A stretch of DNA of 5,816 nt from Aquificota bacterium. Lineage in GTDB: Bacteria; Thermosulfidibacterota; Thermosulfidibacteria; Thermosulfidibacterales; B14-G1. Made by a program: the position numbers and the translations under genes. The notes under the pieces were generated by a model, which did no database searches, was not told the DNA's origin, and saw only the letters and a list, made by a program, of their open reading frames with translations. The stretch is from NCBI GenBank assembly GCA_003648675.1, contig QMPS01000059.1, positions 1 to 5,816 on the forward strand. The letters are read 5' to 3'. Of the stretch, positions 1 through 4,376 are shown in pieces; position 1 is the first letter of the stretch; every line of letters begins with the position of its first letter.

Positions 1-336
1 GTAGAGCCTAAATGGGTCATGGAAGCCCCCATACCCTGCGTGAAGGCCCTCCTCGAAAAAACCGGCTTCACCATTGAAGACATAGACTTAGTGGAGCACA
101 ACGAGGCCTTTGCCTCTGCCTCCTGTGCCGTCAAAAAAGCCCTGGGCATCCCCCACGAAAAGTTCAACGTTCACGGCGGGGCCGTAGCCCTGGGACACCC
201 CATCGGAGCAAGCGGATGCCGCATCCTGGTGACCCTCATCTATGCCCTCAAACTCCGGGGGCTCAAGAGAGGACTGGCCACCATCTGTCTGGGCGGTGGC
301 GGTGCTGTGAGCATGATCATAGAGCTGGTGGACTGA
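1..336 (+). CDS. Acetyl-CoA acetyltransferase (thiolase), C-terminal part, cut by left edge
   Basis: Frame 1 is open from the first base and ends at TGA 334-336, giving the last 111 residues of a thiolase; the N-terminal part, with the acyl-accepting cysteine, lies outside the window. Visible family motifs, in order, are HNEAFA (N34 of the fragment), NVHGGAVALGHPIGASG (H66) and TICLGGGGAV (C96). The spacings N34-H66 (32) and H66-C96 (30) equal those of Asn316, His348 and Cys378 in Zoogloea thiolase, so the catalytic half is intact. The enzyme cleaves acetoacetyl-CoA (or a longer 3-ketoacyl-CoA) with CoA to acetyl-CoA, or runs in the condensing direction, in the cytoplasm. It lies 17 nt before hbd, probably in one operon. 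Gly101 occurs where many homologues have Gln, Met or Asn, which is minor. Chain-length preference cannot be read from this fragment, so no symbol is given. Confidence 0.95.
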   Translation, partial: VEPKWVMEAPIPCVKALLEKTGFTIEDIDLVEHNEAFASASCAVKKALGIPHEKFNVHGGAVALGHPIGASGCRILVTLIYALKLRGLKRGLATICLGGGGAVSMIIELVD

Positions 337-339
337 GTC

Positions 340-349
340 AAAGGAGGTG
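340..349 (+). promoter_or_regulatory. Ribosome binding site that fixes the hbd start
   Basis: AAAGGAGGTG is nearly a full complement of the 16S rRNA 3' end and lies about 5 nt before ATG 354. It decides the hbd start. The same frame is open back to an ATG at 216, but that stretch overlaps the thiolase end, its translation looks nothing like a dehydrogenase, and no such site precedes 216. Confidence 0.85.
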
Positions 350-353
350 GATC

Positions 354-1217
354 ATGAAGCTTGAGGATATCAAGAAAATCGGTGTGGTGGGTGCTGGCAC
401 CATGGGCAATGGCATTGCCCAGGTGTGCGCCATGGCTGGCTACCAGGTGGTCATGAGAGACGTGACCATGGAGCTAGCCCAAAAAGGTCTCAATACCATT
501 AGCAAAAACCTAGATCGCCTAGTGAAGAAGGAAAAGCTCACTCCTGAAGGGAAAGAAGAGATCCTTGGGCGCATCCAACTTACGGAGAAACTGGACGACC
601 TGGCCGACGTGGACTTCGCCATCGAGGCTGTCACCGAGAACGTAGAGATCAAAGAGGAAGTTTTCAAGACCCTAGACAGCCTTTGCCGTCCCGAGGTGAT
701 CCTAGCCAGCAATACCTCCTCCATCTCCATCACCAAGATCGCCACCTTCACAAACCGCCCCGACAAAGTTATAGGCATGCACTTCATGAATCCCGTGCCT
801 GTAATGAAGCTCATCGAGGTCATTGAAGGGCTTCAGACCAGCAGAGAAACCTCGGAACTGGTAGTGGCCCTGTCCGAGAAACTGGGCAAGGTGCCCGTGG
901 TCATCAAAGACTCGCCTGGTTTTGTCTCCAATAGGGTTCTTATGCCCATGATCAACGAAGCCATCTTCGCCCTTTACGAAGGGGTAGGCTCCCCCGAGGC
1001 CATTGATACCATCATGAAACTAGGAGCCAACCACCCCATGGGTCCCCTAGCCCTGGCCGACCTTATTGGCCTGGACACCACCCTCTACATTCTCCAGGTC
1101 ATGTACGACAGCTTCGGCGATCCCAAATACAGACCCTGCCCCTTGCTGGTAAAGATGGTGGACGCCGGATACCTGGGAAGAAAAGCAGGCAAAGGCTTCT
1201 ACGACTACACCAAATAA
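354..1217 (+). CDS. hbd: 3-hydroxyacyl-CoA dehydrogenase (3-hydroxybutyryl-CoA dehydrogenase type)
   Basis: This 287-residue cytoplasmic enzyme oxidises (S)-3-hydroxyacyl-CoA to 3-ketoacyl-CoA with NAD+, the step before thiolase, or the reverse in butyrate formation. Its length fits stand-alone Hbd proteins of about 280 residues, not the fused FadB type. The N-terminal Rossmann fold has the dinucleotide motif GAGTMG (13-18) and Asp36 at the end of the second strand, as in NAD(H)-dependent members. The catalytic set is complete: Ser122 in NTSS, His143 in HFMNP, Glu155 in LIEVIE and Asn193 in SPGFVSNR. These line up at a constant offset with Ser137, His158, Glu170 and Asn208 of the human enzyme. 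The C-terminal dimer domain carries NHPMGPLALADLIGLD and ends GRKAGKGFYDY. It is probably co-transcribed with the thiolase; the start is set by the ribosome binding site at 340-349. Confidence 0.96.
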   Translation: MKLEDIKKIGVVGAGTMGNGIAQVCAMAGYQVVMRDVTMELAQKGLNTISKNLDRLVKKEKLTPEGKEEILGRIQLTEKLDDLADVDFAIEAVTENVEIKEEVFKTLDSLCRPEVILASNTSSISITKIATFTNRPDKVIGMHFMNPVPVMKLIEVIEGLQTSRETSELVVALSEKLGKVPVVIKDSPGFVSNRVLMPMINEAIFALYEGVGSPEAIDTIMKLGANHPMGPLALADLIGLDTTLYILQVMYDSFGDPKYRPCPLLVKMVDAGYLGRKAGKGFYDYTK

Positions 1218-1227
1218 AACCAATAAA

Positions 1228-1257
1228 GGCCAGGATTCCTCTCCCAGAACCCTGGCC
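1228..1257 (+). other. Small hairpin in the hbd/acyl-CoA dehydrogenase gap, no U-tract
   Basis: GGCCAGG (1228-1234) and CCTGGCC (1251-1257) form a perfect 7-bp stem around a 16-nt loop; AA/TT can extend it past one bulged C. It is followed by CTTAGGACG and not by a T-run, so it does not look like a standard intrinsic terminator. A pause site, an RNA-stability element protecting the hbd 3' end, or chance are all possible. The rest of this 70-nt gap holds only the downstream ribosome binding site. Confidence 0.45.
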
Positions 1258-1273
1258 CTTAGGACGCCTACAA

Positions 1274-1280
1274 AAGGGGG
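1274..1280 (+). promoter_or_regulatory. Ribosome binding site of the acyl-CoA dehydrogenase gene
   Basis: AAGGGGG lies 7 nt before ATG 1288. It is weaker than the sites before hbd and etfB, but there is no better in-frame start nearby, and the protein begins with the usual family N-terminus (FTEEQRMVRDMVRRFAEEE). Confidence 0.6.
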
Positions 1281-1287
1281 TTAAAAG

Positions 1288-2430
1288 ATGAAGTTCGAGT
1301 TCACTGAAGAACAGAGAATGGTGCGGGATATGGTCCGCCGTTTCGCAGAAGAGGAGTTAAAACCCAAAGCTGCTGAAATGGACAAAAAAGGCGAGATCTT
1401 CCCCGAAATCTACCAGCAGTTGGCAGAACTAGGCCTTTTCGGCGTTTATGTGCCCGAAGAGTACGGCGGAGCGGGCATGGACGTGGTCTCTTACGCCACG
1501 GTAATAGAGGAACTGAGCCGGGGTTGCGCCTCCACGGGTATCCTGGTGTCGGCCCATACTTCCCTAGTGGTTGACCCCATTCTCCACCACGGAACGGAAG
1601 AGCAGAAACAGAAGTTCCTGGTGCCCCTGGCCAAGGGCGAAAAGATCGCCGCCCACGCCATGACTGAGCCCGGCGCTGGCACCGACGTGGTCTCCATCTC
1701 CACTACAGCCAAGAGAGAAGGAGACTACTATGTCCTAAACGGCACCAAACACTTCATCACCAACGGAAAAGAGTCCAGCATTTACCTGATCTTCGCCATG
1801 ACCGACAAGGAGAAACGCCACAAAGGTATGAGCGCTTTCATAGTTGAGAAGGACACCCCCGGCTTCTCCATTGGCAAGTTGGAACACAAGCTGGGCATCA
1901 GGGCTTCCTCCACAGCAGAGCTCATCTTCGAGAACTGCAAAGTGCCCGCTGAGAACCTACTAGGCCAAGAGGGGCAAGGCTTCTACATCGCCATGGAGTG
2001 CTACGACGGAGGCAGAATTGGCGTGGCTGCCCAGGCTGTAGGCATCGCTCAGGCCGCATACGAAGAGGCTGTAGAGTTCGCCAAGACCAGAGTTCAGTTT
2101 GGCCAGCCCATAGCCAACTTCCAGGCCATTCAGTTCAAACTGGCAGACATGGCCACCATGATCGAAGCTGCCCGACTCCTCTACCTCAAGGCCGCCTGGC
2201 TGAAACAAGAGGGCAAGCCCTATTACCAGCTCTCAGCCATGGCAAAGCTCTTCGCCTCCGATATAGCCATGAAAGTGACCAGGGAAGCCATCCAGGTTCA
2301 CGGCGGTTACGGTTTCACCGAAGAGTACCCCGTAGAGCGCCACTACAGGGATGCCAAGATCACCGAGATCTACGAAGGCACCTCAGAGGCACAACGCCTC
2401 ACCATCGCCAGGAACCTACTGAAGGGATAA
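1288..2430 (+). CDS. Short-chain acyl-CoA dehydrogenase (butyryl-CoA dehydrogenase-like)
   Basis: This 380-residue FAD enzyme introduces the 2,3-double bond into an acyl-CoA and hands the electrons to Etf. The length is normal for bacterial short-chain members. The N-terminal helical domain (about 1-115) is followed by a beta domain with the flavin signature AMTEPGAGTD (124-133) and YVLNGTKHFITNG (148-160). The C-terminal helical domain carries QVHGGYGFTEEYPVERHYRD (336-355). The catalytic base should be Glu363 in IYEGTSEAQ, the site used by short- and medium-chain enzymes. The alternative position used by isovaleryl- and long-chain enzymes falls in CYDGGRIG (238-245), which has no Glu in the right place. 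Together with the hbd and thiolase neighbours this suggests butyryl-CoA or a similar short substrate, but branched-chain activity cannot be excluded. It is the last gene before a strong terminator. Confidence 0.93.
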   Translation: MKFEFTEEQRMVRDMVRRFAEEELKPKAAEMDKKGEIFPEIYQQLAELGLFGVYVPEEYGGAGMDVVSYATVIEELSRGCASTGILVSAHTSLVVDPILHHGTEEQKQKFLVPLAKGEKIAAHAMTEPGAGTDVVSISTTAKREGDYYVLNGTKHFITNGKESSIYLIFAMTDKEKRHKGMSAFIVEKDTPGFSIGKLEHKLGIRASSTAELIFENCKVPAENLLGQEGQGFYIAMECYDGGRIGVAAQAVGIAQAAYEEAVEFAKTRVQFGQPIANFQAIQFKLADMATMIEAARLLYLKAAWLKQEGKPYYQLSAMAKLFASDIAMKVTREAIQVHGGYGFTEEYPVERHYRDAKITEIYEGTSEAQRLTIARNLLKG

Positions 2431-2439
2431 GGAGGAATA

Positions 2440-2478
2440 CGGGAGGGAAGAAAAATTATCTTCCCTCCCGAAATTTTT
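2440..2478 (+). terminator. Rho-independent terminator ending the thiolase-hbd-acyl-CoA dehydrogenase unit
   Basis: CGGGAGGGAAGA (2440-2451) pairs perfectly with TCTTCCCTCCCG (2459-2470), a 12-bp GC-rich stem with a 7-nt loop (AAAATTA). AAATTTTT follows, with five T at 2474-2478. It begins 9 nt after the acyl-CoA dehydrogenase stop. Stem and T-run are those of a classic intrinsic terminator for + strand transcripts, so etfB should depend largely on its own promoter. Confidence 0.88.
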
Positions 2479-2490
2479 GGGAAGGGCATG

Positions 2491-2519
2491 TTGACAAATT
2501 CACAAGGTGATATTAGAGG
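2491..2519 (+). promoter_or_regulatory. Candidate sigma-70-type promoter for etfB-etfA-EMO
   Basis: A perfect -35 hexamer TTGACA lies at 2491-2496, 12 nt after the terminator T-run. At a 17-nt spacing the -10 position (2514-2519) reads TAGAGG, which keeps only three consensus bases. The better-looking TATTAG (2511-2516) sits at a short 14-nt spacing. A promoter is expected here because a terminator precedes and a gene follows, but the -10 box is not convincing. The expected start would fall near 2526, just before the dyad at 2532-2549. Confidence 0.45.
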
Positions 2520-2531
2520 AAGTAGGATCAG

Positions 2532-2549
2532 TGAGTGAACACTCATTCA
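2532..2549 (+). promoter_or_regulatory. Putative FadR-type (TetR family) fatty-acid operator
   Basis: TGAGTGAACACTCATTCA is an imperfect 18-bp dyad: TGA-N-TGA on the left mirrors TCA-N-TCA on the right, and 12 of 18 positions are symmetric. It differs at only two positions from the FadR operator consensus of Bacillus subtilis as I recall it (TGAATGA, central bases, TCATTCA). That TetR-family repressor is released by long-chain acyl-CoA and controls beta-oxidation and etf genes. The dyad lies between the candidate promoter and the etfB ribosome binding site, where bound repressor could block transcription. The regulator gene is not in the window. Its identity and inducer are inferred from the site alone. 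Confidence 0.6.
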
Positions 2550-2558
2550 TTTTTAGCG

Positions 2559-2565
2559 AGGAGGT
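2559..2565 (+). promoter_or_regulatory. Ribosome binding site of etfB
   Basis: AGGAGGT stands 6 nt before ATG 2572. It is a strong site and confirms the etfB start. Confidence 0.85.
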
Positions 2566-2571
2566 AATGCC

Positions 2572-3366
2572 ATGAAAGTAGTGGTATTCTGCAAATCCGT
2601 CCCCGACACGGAGACCCGGGTAAAGCTCAAGGACAACCGGCTGGACAAGAGCGAGATCAAGTACATCCTCAACCCCTACGACGAGTACGCCGTGGAAGAA
2701 GCCGTGCGCATGAAAGAAGCCGGCAAAGTAGACGAGGTAATTGCCATCTCCATGGGACCCGAGAGAGCTAGAGAAGCTCTACGCAGTGCCCTGGCCATTG
2801 GTGCCGACAGGGGCATCCTTGTTAAGGACGACGCCCTGGACGGTTCCGATACCTACGTCACCGCCAAGGTCCTGGTGAAGGCTCTGGAGAAGGACGGAGT
2901 GGATTACGGGATGCTCCTCTTTGGCCAGCAGGCCATCGACGGCGACACCTGGCATGTGCCCGGCCAGGTGGCCGAGATGCTGGGCCTTCCCCAGACTGGC
3001 TCCATCATCAAACTAGAGGTAGACCCCGACGCGGGTAAGGCTGTAGCCAACAGGCTGGTGGAAGGAGGGGAAGAAATCCACGAGATGAGCCTCCCCTGCG
3101 TGGTCACCTGCCGCAAAGGGCTCAACGAACCTCGTTATCCCTCCCTACCCAATATCATGAAGGCCAAGAGGAAACCCATCCAGGATTATTCCATAGCCGA
3201 CCTGGGCCTCTCCCCCGAGGAAGTGGGCAAGGCTGGATCTCTCACCGAGGTCCTTTCCTACTCCCTACCCCCCAAGAAAGAGGCAGGGAAGAAAGTGGAG
3301 GGAGAGCCTGAAGAGGTGGTCCAGGCCCTGGTGAAGTTCCTCAAAGATGAAATCAAGGTTATTTAG
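2572..3366 (+). CDS. etfB: Electron transfer flavoprotein, beta subunit
   Basis: This 264-residue cytoplasmic partner of EtfA takes electrons from acyl-CoA dehydrogenases; the length is normal (about 250-265). The N-terminus [14 protein letters not shown] opens the adenine-nucleotide-binding alpha/beta fold. Further family motifs are [17 protein letters not shown] (33-49), [15 protein letters not shown] (70-84) and [19 protein letters not shown] (117-135). The PROSITE-type signature region is [19 protein letters not shown] (180-198). SLPNIMKAK contains the recognition loop that docks on acyl-CoA dehydrogenases; Leu192 corresponds to human Leu195. DGDTWHVPG replaces the DGDTAQVGP common in NAD-linked bifurcating Etfs, which leans towards a simple electron carrier, though this is not decisive. 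It is the first gene of the etfB-etfA-EMO unit, behind the candidate promoter and FadR-like dyad, and etfA starts 11 nt downstream. Confidence 0.96.
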   Translation: MKVVVFCKSVPDTETRVKLKDNRLDKSEIKYILNPYDEYAVEEAVRMKEAGKVDEVIAISMGPERAREALRSALAIGADRGILVKDDALDGSDTYVTAKVLVKALEKDGVDYGMLLFGQQAIDGDTWHVPGQVAEMLGLPQTGSIIKLEVDPDAGKAVANRLVEGGEEIHEMSLPCVVTCRKGLNEPRYPSLPNIMKAKRKPIQDYSIADLGLSPEEVGKAGSLTEVLSYSLPPKKEAGKKVEGEPEEVVQALVKFLKDEIKVI

Positions 3367-3374
3367 GGGGTGAT
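3366..3374 (+). promoter_or_regulatory. Ribosome binding site of etfA
   Basis: GGGGGTGAT overlaps the last base of the etfB TAG and stands 3 nt before ATG 3378. The tight spacing fits translational coupling of the two subunits. Confidence 0.65.
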
Positions 3375-3377
3375 AAA

Positions 3378-4364
3378 ATGAGCGTATGGGTGATTGCAGA
3401 TCAGAGGAACGGTGCTCTCAGAAAACCTGCTTTTGAAGCCCTCTCCGAAGGCAGAAGGCTGGCTGACGAACTGGGAACCAGCTTGGAAGCAGTGATCGTA
3501 GGCCACAACGTAGAGGGGCTGTGCAACGAGATCGCCTCCTACGGCGCTGAGAAGGTCTACCTCATAGATCATGAACTGCTCGCCACTTACAACCCTCCCG
3601 CCTACGCCAGAGCCATTGGCGACCTTATCAAAGAGAAACAGCCTCAGATCGTCCTCATGGGCGGCACCATGACGGGAAGAGACCTCATGCCCCGCATCGC
3701 CGCTAGGGTGGGCGCTGGCTTGGCCCCCGACTGCATCAAACTGGAGATCGTGGACGGCAAATTGAAAGCTACCAGGCCCGCTATCGCTGGCAAGGTGAGG
3801 GTGGAAATAGGCTACAAATCCGACATTCAGATGGCCATCCTCCGGCCAAACGTATTCGAGAAACTGGAGCCCGACACCTCCAAATCGGCAGAGGTGGAAA
3901 AGGTGCCCTTCGAACCCACGGATCTAGACACCAAGCAAAAACTGGTGGAGTTCGTCTCCAAGGAAACAGGCAGACCCGAACTCACAGAGGCCGAAGTTAT
4001 CGTCTCCGGTGGCAGGGGCATGAAAGCCCCCGAGAACTTTGCCATCATCGAAGAATTGGCCGACCTCCTGGGCGCTGCTGTGGGAGCCAGCAGGGCCGCT
4101 GTGGACGCTGGTTGGAGACCCCAGAGCGATCAGGTGGGCCAGACAGGTAAGACCGTATCCCCCAACCTTTACATCGCCGTGGGCATCTCGGGCGCCATCC
4201 AGCATCTGGCAGGTATGTCCTCCAGCAAGTTCATCGTAGCCGTCAATAAAGACCCCGATGCTCCCATCTTCAACGTAGCCGACTTCGGCGTGGTGGGAGA
4301 CCTGTTTAAGGTAGTGCCTCTCCTCACTGAGGAGATTAAGAAAATCAAAGCCCAGGAGGGTTAG
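3378..4364 (+). CDS. etfA: Electron transfer flavoprotein, alpha subunit
   Basis: This 328-residue subunit carries the redox-active FAD of the Etf dimer. The N-terminal domain (about 1-185) has the alpha/beta fold starting [12 protein letters not shown]. The C-terminal FAD domain (about 200-320) is very well conserved: VSGGRG (209-214), [11 protein letters not shown] (236-246), [20 protein letters not shown] (252-271), GAIQHLAGM (272-280) and NKDPDAPIF (290-298). Arg239, Thr256 and His276 match human Arg249, Thr266 and His286 at a constant offset of ten; these residues contact the flavin. No N-terminal ferredoxin-like extension is present, unlike some bifurcating EtfA proteins. It follows etfB by 11 nt and precedes the membrane Fe-S oxidoreductase by 12 nt, in the same reading frame as the latter. 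This order supports electron flow from acyl-CoA dehydrogenase through EtfBA to the membrane. Confidence 0.97.
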   Translation: MSVWVIADQRNGALRKPAFEALSEGRRLADELGTSLEAVIVGHNVEGLCNEIASYGAEKVYLIDHELLATYNPPAYARAIGDLIKEKQPQIVLMGGTMTGRDLMPRIAARVGAGLAPDCIKLEIVDGKLKATRPAIAGKVRVEIGYKSDIQMAILRPNVFEKLEPDTSKSAEVEKVPFEPTDLDTKQKLVEFVSKETGRPELTEAEVIVSGGRGMKAPENFAIIEELADLLGAAVGASRAAVDAGWRPQSDQVGQTGKTVSPNLYIAVGISGAIQHLAGMSSSKFIVAVNKDPDAPIFNVADFGVVGDLFKVVPLLTEEIKKIKAQEG

Positions 4365-4365
4365 C

Positions 4366-4371
4366 GGGAGG
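4366..4371 (+). promoter_or_regulatory. Ribosome binding site fixing the EMO-like gene start
   Basis: GGGAGG stands 5 nt before ATG 4377. An ATG at 4372 touches the site directly and would read only Met-Ala-stop (ATGGCATGA). The EMO frame is closed upstream by the etfA TAG itself, so 4377 is the first possible ATG start. Confidence 0.75.
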
Positions 4372-4376
4372 ATGGC

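Noticed and set aside
216..353. In-frame 46-residue N-terminal extension of hbd starting at ATG 216
   Set aside because: It lies inside the thiolase coding sequence in another frame, shows no family similarity, lacks a ribosome binding site, and the canonical Hbd N-terminus begins at 354 after AAAGGAGGTG.
440..823. 127-residue open frame on the - strand within hbd
   Set aside because: Ser/Arg/Met-rich antisense shadow of conserved hbd sequence with no motif.
2460..2484. Alternative hairpin CTTCCC/GGGAAG that competes with the terminator stem, suggesting attenuation
   Set aside because: It has only 6 bp against the perfect 12-bp terminator stem, and no leader peptide or ligand-binding structure is visible nearby.
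2431..2507. GGAGG directly after the acyl-CoA dehydrogenase stop, as a ribosome binding site for a small gene
   Set aside because: No ATG, GTG or TTG follows at a usable distance; the purine-rich run leads straight into the terminator stem.
1998..2510. 170-residue open frame on the + strand, overlapping the acyl-CoA dehydrogenase end and running through the terminator
   Set aside because: It is Arg/His-rich out-of-frame translation of a well-conserved gene and reads through a terminator stem; no ribosome binding site supports it.
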